Assembly (NCBI GenBank): GCA_030581615.1
Contig: JAKTTT010000002.1
Location: 310,001-374,000, forward strand
Source: Alloascoidea africana
Lineage: Eukaryota > Ascomycota > Alloascoideomycetes > Alloascoideales > Alloascoideaceae
Reading direction: 5' to 3'
Length of the DNA stretch: 64,000 bases
Part shown: positions 50,763-59,735 of the stretch, in pieces
Position numbering within the stretch: position 1 is the first letter of the stretch
Layout: each line of letters begins with the position of its first letter
Program-made: the position numbers and the translations under genes
The notes under the pieces: model-generated
Seen by the model: the letters and a program-made list of their open reading frames with translations, nothing else
Told to the model about the DNA's origin: nothing
The model's database searches: none

Positions 50763-51980
50763 TTAACGACCATTCCGCTGTCGTTGTTGCCCTTGCCCTT
50801 GCCCTTGTGCTTTCCTTTGTTGTTTGGGTTCAGATTTTGGTATTTTCCCCTGTTTTTTCAACTCTTTATAACCATTTTTTTCACCAATTTCCACGATTTT
50901 TTGACTTTCTTCAAACAACAGTTTACGTAAATTTTGAGATTCCGGATCATTTAATCCCAATTCTTTCCTTGCTGGTGAGACTTTCCGACACTCTGCTGTA
51001 AATACAGCATCGTTATAATTTGCATATTCTGGATTCATCAATGCATCCAATAATGATTCTGCACCTTGGAAACTTGTCTTTAAAAATAACCACCAAATGG
51101 GCCATAGTAGTAAATATATGAGTAAACCCCAAAGGGATCCAAAAGAAATGAAACGTTTCATTGAAGGAGAACGCATGAGACCTGGGTTCGCAATGATGAT
51201 ATGGGCGTTATTTGTAGCCTTATCCGGTCTGCTATAATCGTTTAGGTGGTTTTGATATTCGATTGCAAACATTGCAAGGGCAAGTTTAGAGGCACCAAAC
51301 ACTTTCCAAGGAGAATTCACGGGGAACTTGCGATGGGAATAGGCCAGGTCCGAAACGTCCAAGTCACCCAATGCATTTGCGACGCAGTTTGTAAGCACGA
51401 TCCGAACGTCTCTATCTGGGGGTTGGACCGTGAAAGCAGGTTTGAGCAAAGTTAGTAGATGGTAATGGGAGAGGTAGTTAACCTGGGTTTGAAGTTCGAT
51501 TCCGTCGATGGTATTATCGCGGGGCAAAGTAGGGGGTTGTGCGATTCCCGCACAGCACACGATGGCATCTAGACGACGTGGAGGAGAATTATCCAGCCAT
51601 TTGGTTGCGAATTGACGGATTGAGAAAAGCGAGGAAAGGTCACATTGTTCCGCGTAGATGAGTTGGTTTCCCGTTCGTTCACGAAGGTCGTCAATTGTAT
51701 CTATGAGCCAACCGTCATTTGTCGATCGCACGAGCAACACCAGCTGCGCACCTTCCAAGGCCAAGCGTTCAGCTAGAGCGAGACCCAGGCCTGAGGTGGC
51801 GCCAGTGATGAGAATCACTCTCCCGTGCATGTTTCGTTTCCATGTGTTTGTGGTGCCGGCAAAGTAGTATTTGACAGCGGCTGTTGTGATTGCGATTGGA
51901 GCATAGGTGCGGATCTGTGGCCAGTAAGGAATGGCATCCACGCCTTCCACGAAGATTGTGCCGAGGATGTTGAGCGGCAT
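50763..51980 (-). CDS. Membrane-associated short-chain dehydrogenase-like protein, catalytic Ser and Tyr substituted
   Basis: 405 aa. SDR fold: the Rossmann motif TGATSGLG at about 60-67 (VILITGATSGLGLALAERLALEGA), Asp in EQCDLSS, CCAG, and NYLSHY. Where classical enzymes have Ser in the VSS strand this protein has TNC, and where they have YxxxK it has FGASK, so only the Lys is kept. Retinol-dehydrogenase-like/ENV9-type fungal SDRs are the closest group by layout. Hydrophobic segments lie near the N-terminus (IAITTAAVKYY) and at about 285-310 (LWGLLIYLLLWPIWWLFL), suggesting an ER or lipid-droplet membrane. The C-terminal tail is Lys/Gln-rich with a GQ repeat. The start ATG is 168 bp from divergent IPI3. 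It may be a pseudo-enzyme. Confidence 0.82.
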   Translation of the reverse strand: MPLNILGTIFVEGVDAIPYWPQIRTYAPIAITTAAVKYYFAGTTNTWKRNMHGRVILITGATSGLGLALAERLALEGAQLVLLVRSTNDGWLIDTIDDLRERTGNQLIYAEQCDLSSLFSIRQFATKWLDNSPPRRLDAIVCCAGIAQPPTLPRDNTIDGIELQTQVNYLSHYHLLTLLKPAFTVQPPDRDVRIVLTNCVANALGDLDVSDLAYSHRKFPVNSPWKVFGASKLALAMFAIEYQNHLNDYSRPDKATNNAHIIIANPGLMRSPSMKRFISFGSLWGLLIYLLLWPIWWLFLKTSFQGAESLLDALMNPEYANYNDAVFTAECRKVSPARKELGLNDPESQNLRKLLFEESQKIVEIGEKNGYKELKKQGKIPKSEPKQQRKAQGQGQGQQRQRNGR

Positions 51981-52099
51981 TACGGTGTTGTAGAAAATGG
52001 GTGGTGGTGATGATGATGATAGTGGTGATGCTGCTGCTGTGTGAGTTGGCGCTCTCTCTCACTTTTTTTACCTTACCTTACACACCTCTCTCACTGCGC

Positions 52100-52111
52100 T
52101 GAAAAATTTCA
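52100..52111. promoter_or_regulatory. RRPE-like element TGAAAAATTTCA upstream of IPI3
   Basis: Matches the ribosomal RNA processing element (TGAAAAATTT) of yeast ribosome-biogenesis promoters. It lies 38 bp upstream of the IPI3 ATG in the divergent IPI3/SDR promoter. A canonical PAC box was not seen here. Confidence 0.45.
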
Positions 52112-52148
52112 CCTTTTAGCCATTTCATCCACACATTTTACCAACGAG

Positions 52149-53570
52149 ATGGAGGAAACCGCGGTTTATTCAACACATTCAACCCTAAGTTGTATAAACA
52201 TTCACACGGGGGCCCAAGTTGCGAATTTCAAGCATTCGACCACGGCAAGAGGAGGCCTTGCGGTGACTTCAAGCCATGTTTTCGCAGCACAAGAGAACAA
52301 GGCACTTGTTCATGTTTATCGATGGGGGAAAGAGGCAATCGAGCAGAAAATCGTTGTCCCGGAACCCCTGACTTCCTTAGCCGTGGGGACGTTACGTCGG
52401 GGCGAGGTTTTCTTACTTGTTGGAGGGTCCAAGACGGGCAAATTGTACGTGTGGGAGATGACGAGTGGGAATTTGTTGCTGGTCAAATCCGCACATTATC
52501 AGGAGATTGTAAGTCTTCAGTTCACACCAGACCTGGCGTATTTGGTCTCGGGATCCCTGGACTGCCGTGTATGTGTATGGCGGGTGCTGGATCTGGTGTC
52601 TGGGTACAATAACAGTAACCATCAAGAAGAAGGTGGTGGTGATGAGACACTGGACATGACCGCATCAAGTGTCAAGCCCGTGGCCTCTCTCACGGACCAC
52701 ACGTTGCCCATAACAGGCCTCGCAATAGGTCCCGGGCGGACGTGGGACTCTCAATTATACACGTACTCGGAGGATGGCACTGTGCGGACTTATGACCTAC
52801 TGACTTTTACACTCCAGACGACTTTTGTACTGGGGGTTCGTCCCACTGGGCTTGCCGTTGATCCGCTGGAGCGCAGTTTCTACGTGGGACTCGCTGACGG
52901 AAGTGTGCTCACGGTGCCCCTGGTGCAACAGACAGAGGCCCATCGCAGAGTTGTGACGGTTTCAACCGAGGACGAGACGAAGATGGTGCACCATGAGGGC
53001 TCCACGGTCACCGGGCTCAGAGTCTCGTTCGACGGCACGGTGCTGGTGTCCTCAGACGCCCAGGGTCGGCTTTTCTTCATCGACATCCCCACGAAACAGG
53101 TGCTGGGCGAGACTCGCGGTGAGGCCTCGGGCATCGCGAACGTGCTGACTCTTGTGGACTCCCAGCGCCATTCGCACACAGCTCAGCAAGGCCGCAATGC
53201 CTATTCCTCATCTTCATCAACAGCACATTCACATTCGGGTCTGCCCCAGCTCAAACGCGCCGTTGTGGAGCGCGAAACTGCGCGACACGAAGCCTGGCTC
53301 CGGGTCCAGCAGGTCCAGGTCCCAGGCGAGAGTCCTCAACCACCCGTGCAGCTTTTTTCTCCCACAAAGCTGAATCAGCAACTACGACAGTTCACCAGTT
53401 CATCCTCCTCATCTTCTGCAAAAGAGGCAGCAGAAGTTTTGGATTCGAGATTGAGATCAGCCCGTGTTGGAACGCTGTACTCTGAGCTACGAACTCTTTA
53501 TAATGAGCTCTGGGAGAAGCACGTGACGCTGCTTGACGAGACGAACAATGGGCGGGTAACTGAGAGTTGA
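52149..53570 (+). CDS. IPI3: Ipi3, WD-repeat subunit of the Rix1 complex (60S ribosome maturation)
   Basis: 473 aa from ATG 52149; the upstream in-frame extension lacks similarity. WD40 beta-propeller (WDR18 family): STLSCINIHTGAQ, KLYVWEMTSGNLL, AHYQEIVSLQFTPDLAYLVS, SLDCRVCVWRVLDLVS, ALAIGP-like LAIGPGRTWDSQLYTYSEDGTVRTYDL, and VTGLRVSFDGTVLVSSDAQGRL. The motif AHYQ.I..L.F..D is typical of Ipi3. The C-terminal helical extension (LYSELRTLYNELWEKHVTLL) binds Rix1/Ipi1. The complex works on pre-60S particles and ITS2 processing. It is divergent from the SDR gene and followed by IMP3, also a ribosome-assembly gene, after only 56 bp. Confidence 0.92.
   Translation: MEETAVYSTHSTLSCINIHTGAQVANFKHSTTARGGLAVTSSHVFAAQENKALVHVYRWGKEAIEQKIVVPEPLTSLAVGTLRRGEVFLLVGGSKTGKLYVWEMTSGNLLLVKSAHYQEIVSLQFTPDLAYLVSGSLDCRVCVWRVLDLVSGYNNSNHQEEGGGDETLDMTASSVKPVASLTDHTLPITGLAIGPGRTWDSQLYTYSEDGTVRTYDLLTFTLQTTFVLGVRPTGLAVDPLERSFYVGLADGSVLTVPLVQQTEAHRRVVTVSTEDETKMVHHEGSTVTGLRVSFDGTVLVSSDAQGRLFFIDIPTKQVLGETRGEASGIANVLTLVDSQRHSHTAQQGRNAYSSSSSTAHSHSGLPQLKRAVVERETARHEAWLRVQQVQVPGESPQPPVQLFSPTKLNQQLRQFTSSSSSSSAKEAAEVLDSRLRSARVGTLYSELRTLYNELWEKHVTLLDETNNGRVTES
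53553..53560. promoter_or_regulatory. Reb1-like site CGGGTAAC inside the IPI3 3' coding end
   Basis: It overlaps the last IPI3 codons and lies 67-74 bp upstream of the IMP3 ATG, the same spacing as the other identical octamers upstream of NTA1 and the cyclin gene. It could insulate or fire IMP3 in this very compact tandem pair. Confidence 0.45.
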
Positions 53571-53626
53571 ATGAAGCAGTGTGGAAAAAAAAAAAGTCAA
53601 AGTGCCCTCATCACATATACACAAAA

Positions 53627-54401
53627 ATGGTTCGTCAGTTAAAGTATCATGAAAAGAAGTTGTTGAAGAAGGTTGATTTTCTCGAGGTATGTGAGAAACA
53701 TTAAATTATCATATTGGATATGATGAGTCTGTGGCTGGATGGACTGATGGACTGATGGACTGACTGGATGTATAGTGGAAACAAGATGGAGGTCACCGGG
53801 ATAGTCAAGTGATGAGGATGTATCATATTCAAAAGCGAGAGGATTATTTCAAGTAAGTAGTAGAAAGCAGTAATAGGAATAATGAGAATGGGTATTAATA
53901 AGGAGTTTTCTGCAGATACAACAAGATTTGTGGTGGTATACAACATTTTGCCAAAAAACTTTCGGATTTAAAAGAGGATGATCCAGTGAGATTAAAACAT
54001 GAACAATTATTGATGGATAAATTATATGAGATGGGGGTATTGGGTACGAAATGTCGACCTTCGGTTCTCGTTAATAAAATCACAGTTTCTGCATTTTGTC
54101 GAAGACGAATTGGAGTTGTTATGTGTCGACTTAAAATGGCCCAAACTGTTGCTGATGTATGAAGAATCATCCAAAAAAAACACAAGGCTCAAGTCCCCTC
54201 CTGTTTACTAACATTATATGGATATAGGCTGTCAAATTTGTGGAACAAGGACATGTTCGTATAGGTCCACAATTAATAACGGATCCTGCATTTCTCGTAA
54301 CAAGACAAATGGAAGATTATTTGACATGGACTGATCAAAGCAAAATTAAACAAACTACTTTACGGTATCGTAATGCATTGGATGATTTTGATCTCATGTA
54401 A
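53627..54401 (+). CDS. IMP3: Imp3, U3 snoRNP protein (18S rRNA processing, S4 domain), four exons
   Basis: Exons 53627-53686, 53776-53852, 53916-54156 and 54228-54401 encode 183 aa, exactly the yeast length. Sequence: [59 protein letters not shown], the S4 RNA-binding region ([36 protein letters not shown]), and [11 protein letters not shown]. Imp3 helps pair U3 snoRNA with pre-rRNA. Donors are GTATGT, GTAAGT and GTATGA; a TACTAAC precedes the last acceptor. S. cerevisiae IMP3 has no intron, so three here are notable. The stop lies 58 bp from the convergent SLM5 stop. Confidence 0.96.
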
Positions 54402-54459
54402 TCATTAGCATAGATATATATTTACAATTTGAGTTGTTTTTGCTTTTGCTTTTGCTTTG

Positions 54460-56082
54460 TTAACATGCACAAGATCCAGCGGCTCTTGAAAAAGGAATCA
54501 CATCACGAATGTTTTCAACCCCTGCCAAATAACATAAAAGTCGTTCAAAACCTAATCCAAATCCACCATGACCCACACTTCCATTTTTACGAAGCTTCAC
54601 GTACCAGTCCAAACTTTCCGGTGTCATTTGGGCAGCTGCCATACGAGATTCCAAAACATTGGCATCATGTTCACGCATGGATCCACCGACAAGTTCACCA
54701 ACTTGGGGCACCAACAGGTCAAAGCATGCTACTGTAGTGGGATCAGATTCTGAGTTTTTTTGATTCAACTTCATGTAAAAAGGCTTTTCCGAGGCTGGAT
54801 AGTCCGTTACAAATACAGGACCTTGGAAATGGGTCCCAGCCAGCCATTTTTCATGTTCCGATCGTAGTCCCTGGCCCCATACCGCGTCCTCGATAAATAG
54901 CCTGTTGTTGTTGTTGTTGTTGTTGTTTGATGATGATGATGATGATCCTTGGGCTTTTTGTAACACCTGGATTGCATCTGTGTAAGTGATGCGTGGCCAT
55001 TTGGTCGGGGAAACAAGTCGACTCCATCGTTCCCGCAACTCGACCCGGTCAGTTTCATCTCTATGCCCCACAAGCACATTTTGAGCATCCTCCGAAGATT
55101 CTTGGACAAGAGGCGATACAACTGCTCGTATCATGTTTTCCACCAATCCCAACAACTGTTCCAGATGGGTAACATTTGCAATTTCGGCCTCCAACATCCA
55201 GAATTCACTAAGATGGCGGTTTGTATCGCTTGTTTCCGCACGGAAACATGGTGAAAGTGTCCATACTCGGCTTAGAGCTTGAGCCAAAGTTTCTAAATGA
55301 AGTTGGGTTGAAACTGTAAGATAAACGTCCTTGTCCTTGCCGAAAAACCCCGGCGGTTGTTGATGGATTTTGAACAATTCTCCTGCACCTTCACAATCCG
55401 AAGAAGTTAGTATCGGTGGACTGGTTTTGATAAAATCCAAAGATGTGAAAAAATTGGAAAGTTGTGTTTCTACAAAAGATCGGAATCGAAGAGTTGAACT
55501 ACCGGTTGCACTACGCCATCGTAATTCAGGAATCGATCTTAGGAAAACTGGAGTATGGTATTTTTTCTGTAAAGGATAGTCCTGTTGCACGGGTCCCAGG
55601 ACTCGAACATGCTCATGCTCAATGTCTTTTTGTTTCTGTACTTGTAATTCCCATTTTTGATTGGAGTTTGAGCCCTGACTTTGCATCCAACGACCGGAAA
55701 TTTCCACAGCTGCTCCCGTTTGGAACTCACGGGTGATGAGGGATGGATCGAGAACCACGGCCAAGGTTTGATGAGTTGAACCATCAGCGAGATCCAAAAA
55801 TGCGATTTTTTTCAATTTGCGCACACTTCGGATCCATCCGTGTACGGTCACAAGGGATTCTTCAATTGGAGGGTTGTGGAACAGTTGGTTAAGGGTTGAA
55901 GGGAGTTGGGGGATGATTGGTACGAAAGGGGAGGACGAGGACGAGGAGTTGCGGGAATGTGGTTTGAATAGAGTATAGGCAAGTTGTTGGGGGCAGGGAT
56001 GAGTCTGGATCATAGACCTGGACAAGAGAGTAAAGCTCCGAGGAGCTCGTGAAACTGCCCGTCGTGCTTGTCGAAGCATCAT
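54460..56082 (-). CDS. SLM5: Mitochondrial asparaginyl-tRNA synthetase
   Basis: 540 aa from the ATG pair at 56082/56079; the open frame extends further but MMLRQARRAVSRAPRSFTLL is a clear presequence. An N-terminal OB-fold anticodon domain (VTVHGWIRSVRKLKKIAFLDLADG) is followed by the class II catalytic domain: motif 1 around FRSFVETQLSNFF..FIKTSPPILTSSDCEGAGELF, FFGKDKDVYLTVSTQLHLE, motif 2 SPCFRAETSDTNRHLSEFWMLEAE, and motif 3 GFGLGFERLLCYLAG. This fits AsnRS of organelle type. Asn and Thr runs sit in an insert (about 395-410). It is in tandem with the lysyl-tRNA synthetase gene, another class IIb enzyme. Confidence 0.93.
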   Translation of the reverse strand: MMLRQARRAVSRAPRSFTLLSRSMIQTHPCPQQLAYTLFKPHSRNSSSSSSPFVPIIPQLPSTLNQLFHNPPIEESLVTVHGWIRSVRKLKKIAFLDLADGSTHQTLAVVLDPSLITREFQTGAAVEISGRWMQSQGSNSNQKWELQVQKQKDIEHEHVRVLGPVQQDYPLQKKYHTPVFLRSIPELRWRSATGSSTLRFRSFVETQLSNFFTSLDFIKTSPPILTSSDCEGAGELFKIHQQPPGFFGKDKDVYLTVSTQLHLETLAQALSRVWTLSPCFRAETSDTNRHLSEFWMLEAEIANVTHLEQLLGLVENMIRAVVSPLVQESSEDAQNVLVGHRDETDRVELRERWSRLVSPTKWPRITYTDAIQVLQKAQGSSSSSSNNNNNNNNRLFIEDAVWGQGLRSEHEKWLAGTHFQGPVFVTDYPASEKPFYMKLNQKNSESDPTTVACFDLLVPQVGELVGGSMREHDANVLESRMAAAQMTPESLDWYVKLRKNGSVGHGGFGLGFERLLCYLAGVENIRDVIPFSRAAGSCAC

Positions 56083-56242
56083 TTTGATGATGAAGGTGGT
56101 GGTGGTGGTGGTGGAAGGATGGGTGAAAAAAAAAATACTAGAGTAGAAACAGCTATAGGTAGACACCAAGACAAGATCTACATTATAGTATATAATCTAC
56201 CAATTAATAAATTTAAAATTGCTATTTGTATATGATTCAGAT

Positions 56243-58009
56243 TCATGCCTCTGGTTTCATTGTTGGGAACAACAAGACCTCCTTAATAGTATTTGAATTT
56301 GTCAAAAACATTGTCAATCTATCAATTCCACAACCCCAACCACCTGTAGGAGGCAAACCATATTCCAAAGCATTACAAAAAGTTTCATCAATCAATTGGG
56401 CCTCATCATCGCCTTGTTCCTTTTGTCTTGCCTGTTCTTCAAATCTTGCACGTTGATCGAAAGGATCGTTCAATTCGGTATATGCATTACAAATCTCTTT
56501 TGTTGCCACGAAAACTTCAAAACGTTCGCATAATCCGGGGATTTCACGATGGTATTTCGCCAATGGAGACATCATTTGAGGATGACCGAAAACAAACGTT
56601 GGGTTGATGCTTTCATCTTCGATAAAGTCACCCACGAGTTTATCAAGCATTCGCGCGTTTGTCAAAGGTGGAGGACACTCGATTCCCTTGGAAGCAAGCA
56701 GTTTCTTCAAGAACTCGTTTGTCTCCGCGGTGTGCAATTCATCACCTGGAGGGAAGGTAACGCCCAGTTTTTGTTCCAAGGTCTCGATCATGTTGACACG
56801 CTTCCAAGGACGGGCAAAGTTGAGCTCGAGGGTCTTCCCCTCGGGCCCATCTGGCTGGTACTTGACCGTATAACTGCCCGTGATCTCCTTGACCATTTCG
56901 GAGAACATGAGCTCTGTCATGTCCATGAGGTCGTACACGTCCGCGTAGGCCTGGTAGAACTCGCAGGTCGTGAACTCGGGGTTGTGGGTCATGTCGATGC
57001 CCTCGTTACGGAACTGGCGGCCAATCTCGTAGACACGCTCCATGCCGCCCACGACCAGCTCCTTGAGATACAGCTCGGGCGCAATTCGCAGAAACAGGTC
57101 CATGTTGAGGTCGTTGTGGTGCGTGACGAAGGGTTTTGCGGTGGCTCCTCCCGCGATCAAATTCATCATGGGCGTTTCGACCTCGATGAAGTCGCGCGAG
57201 TCGAAAAAGCGCCGCAGATACGAGATGATGCGCGCCCGCACGACGAAGCGCTGCCGGGTCGCCGCGTTCATGATCAGGTCCAGGTAGCGCATGCGGTACC
57301 GGGTCTCCTGGTCCTTGAACCCGTAGTGCTCGGTGGGCAGCATGTGCAACGAGGGGGTCAGCAGCACCACCTCGCGCGCAAACACGGACAGCTCGCCGTC
57401 GCCGCCCCGCCGCGGCTGCGTGCGCCCCGGGTACCCGCGCACGCCCACAATGTCGCCGCGGCGCAGCAGCGCGTGCGCACTTTCGAACGCCTCGGCCCCG
57501 CCCTCGCAGTCCTGCGCCTGCGCCATGACCTGGACCTGGGTGCCCTCGCCGTGCAGCACGTAGAACTTGAGCCGGGCGCCGCTCTCGCGCTTCGCAAAAA
57601 CGCGCCCCGCCACGCACACGGTCTCGTCCGGCAGCGTCTCGCCGCGGGCCAGGTGCGCGTACTTTTGCACAAACTGGTCGATGCGCACCGACACGTGGAA
57701 CTTGTGCGGGTACGGGTTCGGGTTCTTGGAGACCCGCAACTCCTCGATCTGCTTCGATCTGATTTTGAAGTACTGGTTGGGCGTGAGCTCTTCCTCGGGT
57801 TCGGCCTGAGCAGTGGCCTTGGCCTTGGGGTTGGCCTTAGCACTGGCCTGGGCCGCGGCCTGCTGGGCTTGTCGGGCCGCTGCCTTTTCCGCCCGCTTGG
57901 CCTCCAACTGGCGCTGCTTGTTGCGCTTCTTGAGCTCGCTCTTGGACACCTGCTCGCCCGTGGCCTCGTCTAGATACGTCTTGGGTTCCGCTGATGCTTG
58001 TTCCGACAT
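56243..58009 (-). CDS. KRS1: Cytosolic lysyl-tRNA synthetase
   Basis: 588 aa from ATG 58009 (yeast Krs1 591). A Lys/Ala-rich N-terminal helix ([20 protein letters not shown]) is followed by the OB-fold anticodon domain ([20 protein letters not shown]) and the class IIb core: motif 1 ([38 protein letters not shown]), motif 2 ([22 protein letters not shown]) and motif 3 ([20 protein letters not shown]). The enzyme charges cytosolic tRNA-Lys. The 5' two-thirds are extremely GC-rich at third positions and the last 250 bp AT-rich. It shares a 159-bp promoter with ARG4, including a Gcn4-type site. Confidence 0.97.
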   Translation of the reverse strand: MSEQASAEPKTYLDEATGEQVSKSELKKRNKQRQLEAKRAEKAAARQAQQAAAQASAKANPKAKATAQAEPEEELTPNQYFKIRSKQIEELRVSKNPNPYPHKFHVSVRIDQFVQKYAHLARGETLPDETVCVAGRVFAKRESGARLKFYVLHGEGTQVQVMAQAQDCEGGAEAFESAHALLRRGDIVGVRGYPGRTQPRRGGDGELSVFAREVVLLTPSLHMLPTEHYGFKDQETRYRMRYLDLIMNAATRQRFVVRARIISYLRRFFDSRDFIEVETPMMNLIAGGATAKPFVTHHNDLNMDLFLRIAPELYLKELVVGGMERVYEIGRQFRNEGIDMTHNPEFTTCEFYQAYADVYDLMDMTELMFSEMVKEITGSYTVKYQPDGPEGKTLELNFARPWKRVNMIETLEQKLGVTFPPGDELHTAETNEFLKKLLASKGIECPPPLTNARMLDKLVGDFIEDESINPTFVFGHPQMMSPLAKYHREIPGLCERFEVFVATKEICNAYTELNDPFDQRARFEEQARQKEQGDDEAQLIDETFCNALEYGLPPTGGWGCGIDRLTMFLTNSNTIKEVLLFPTMKPEA

Positions 58010-58083
58010 TGGGTGGAAGTGAAGTTGGAAAAAGTTGCAACAAGTGGTGGAGTGGAATGGAAAAGAGATAAAAGAGCAACCGG

Positions 58084-58093
58084 TGAAAAATTT
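58084..58093. promoter_or_regulatory. RRPE-like element in the KRS1/ARG4 promoter
   Basis: TGAAAAATTT, the same core as upstream of IPI3, 75 bp from the KRS1 ATG. KRS1 is a translation gene, so co-regulation with ribosome biogenesis is plausible. Confidence 0.4.
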
Positions 58094-58099
58094 GTTTTC

Positions 58100-58106
58100 T
58101 GACTCA
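58100..58106. promoter_or_regulatory. Gcn4/AP-1 site TGACTCA between KRS1 and ARG4
   Basis: A perfect general-amino-acid-control site, 63 bp upstream of the ARG4 ATG and 91 bp upstream of the KRS1 ATG. Amino-acid starvation through Gcn4 induces ARG4, and probably many synthetase genes, in S. cerevisiae. Confidence 0.7.
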
Positions 58107-58168
58107 CCTCCATCATCTCTTCTCCAGACTCTCACAGCACACACACCACACCACAACACAACAACAAA

Positions 58169-59649
58169 ATGGCTGAACAGGAGGCAAAGCTCTGGGGCGG
58201 CAGATTCACAGGTATGAGCCTCCATTTCCATTCACAAGGCCTTGGCCATGGCCGTGGCCTTGGCCTTCGCATTGGACTTCGCATTGGCTAACCCTTGTAG
58301 GCAAAACGGACCCTCTCATGGACCTCTACAATGCGTCCTTGCCCTATGACCAGGTCATGTTCAAAGCTGACCTCGACGGCTCCAAAGCTTACACCGCGGG
58401 GCTGCACAAGTTGGCCCTGTTGACAGACCACGAGCTGGCCGAAATCCACCGCGGCTTGTCCCAAATCGAACAAGAATGGGCCTCGGGCTCATTTGTTGAA
58501 AAACCCGGCGATGAGGACATTCACACCGCAAATGAACGTCGACTGGGCGAAATCATCGGCCGTGAAATCGCAGGCAAGGTGCACACCGGTAGAAGCCGCA
58601 ATGACCAGGTCGCCACCGACATGCGAATCCACGTTCGCTCGCAATTGATCCAACTTCGATCCCAATTACAGACCCTGATCCAGGTGCTTGTGGACCGAGC
58701 AGAACGTGAAATTGAATTCCTCATGCCTGGCTACACCCATTTGCAACGAGCTCAGCCCATCAGATGGTCCCATTGGCTCTCGATGCACGCGACCTATCTC
58801 GCCTCGGACTTGGAGCGGTTGGACCAGGTCGCCGCGAGAGTGAACCAGTCTCCTCTAGGCGCAGGTGCCCTTGCCGGACACCCCTATGGCATTGATCGGG
58901 AGTTTTTGGCAAAAGAACTTGGGTTCCAAGGCGTCATTGGCAACTCTCTAACTGCCGTTGCGGACAGAGACTTTGTTACGGAAACGCTGTTCTGGAGTTC
59001 GCTGGTCATGGCCCATATTTCTCGTCTCAGCGAGGACCTAATCATTTACTCCACGCAGGAATTCGGCTTTGTCAAGCTTGCGGACGCCTATTCCACAGGA
59101 TCCAGTCTCATGCCCCAGAAGAAAAACCCAGACAGTCTGGAACTACTCCGTGGCAAGAGTGGCCGTTGCTTTGGCCAACTCGCCGGGTTCATGATGTCCA
59201 GCAAAGCGGTGCCCTCGACCTATAACAAGGACTTGCAAGAGGACAAAGAGCCCCTGTTCGACAGTCTTCGCACCGTGAGCCACTCGCTCCAGATCGCGGC
59301 CGGCGTGCTCGCGACGCTGACAATCGAGCCCGTCGCACTCCACGGCGCCCTGACCATGGACATGCTGGCCACCGACCTCGCGGACTACCTCGTGCTCAAG
59401 GGCGTGCCCTTCCGCGAGACCCACCGCATCAGCGGCGAGTGTGTCAGAGCCGCCGAGCAGCAGGGCCTCTCGGGCATCGACCAGCTCTCCTTGGCCCAGC
59501 TCCAGGCCATCGACGCCCGCTTCGCCGCGGACGTGGCCACCGTGTTCGACTTTGAGCGCAGCGTCGAGAAGCGTTCGGCCCTGGGCGGAACCGCAAAGGC
59601 GGCGGTTTTGGCCCAGCTGGCCGCGATCCGGGCGTCCGCTCTGTGCTAG
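58169..59649 (+). CDS. ARG4: Argininosuccinate lyase
   Basis: Two exons, 58169-58211 and 58301-59649, encode 463 aa, the same length as yeast Arg4. It splits argininosuccinate to arginine and fumarate, the last step of arginine synthesis. The first exon gives [13 protein letters not shown] and the intron splits a Gly codon (WGGRFTGKTDP). Motifs: [40 protein letters not shown], the catalytic-Ser loop [20 protein letters not shown], and [13 protein letters not shown] at 59137-59139 encodes the conserved Leu of PDSLEL, which supports a standard code. The intron contains a short direct repeat (CTTCGCATTGG). GC-rich throughout. Confidence 0.97.
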
Positions 59650-59735
59650 CACCTCCGTATTTTTCACTTTTCCATAGAGTCTCCATCTTCATTGTTCACT
59701 CACTCACTCGCTCGCTCAGCATCGCTCAGCTTCGT

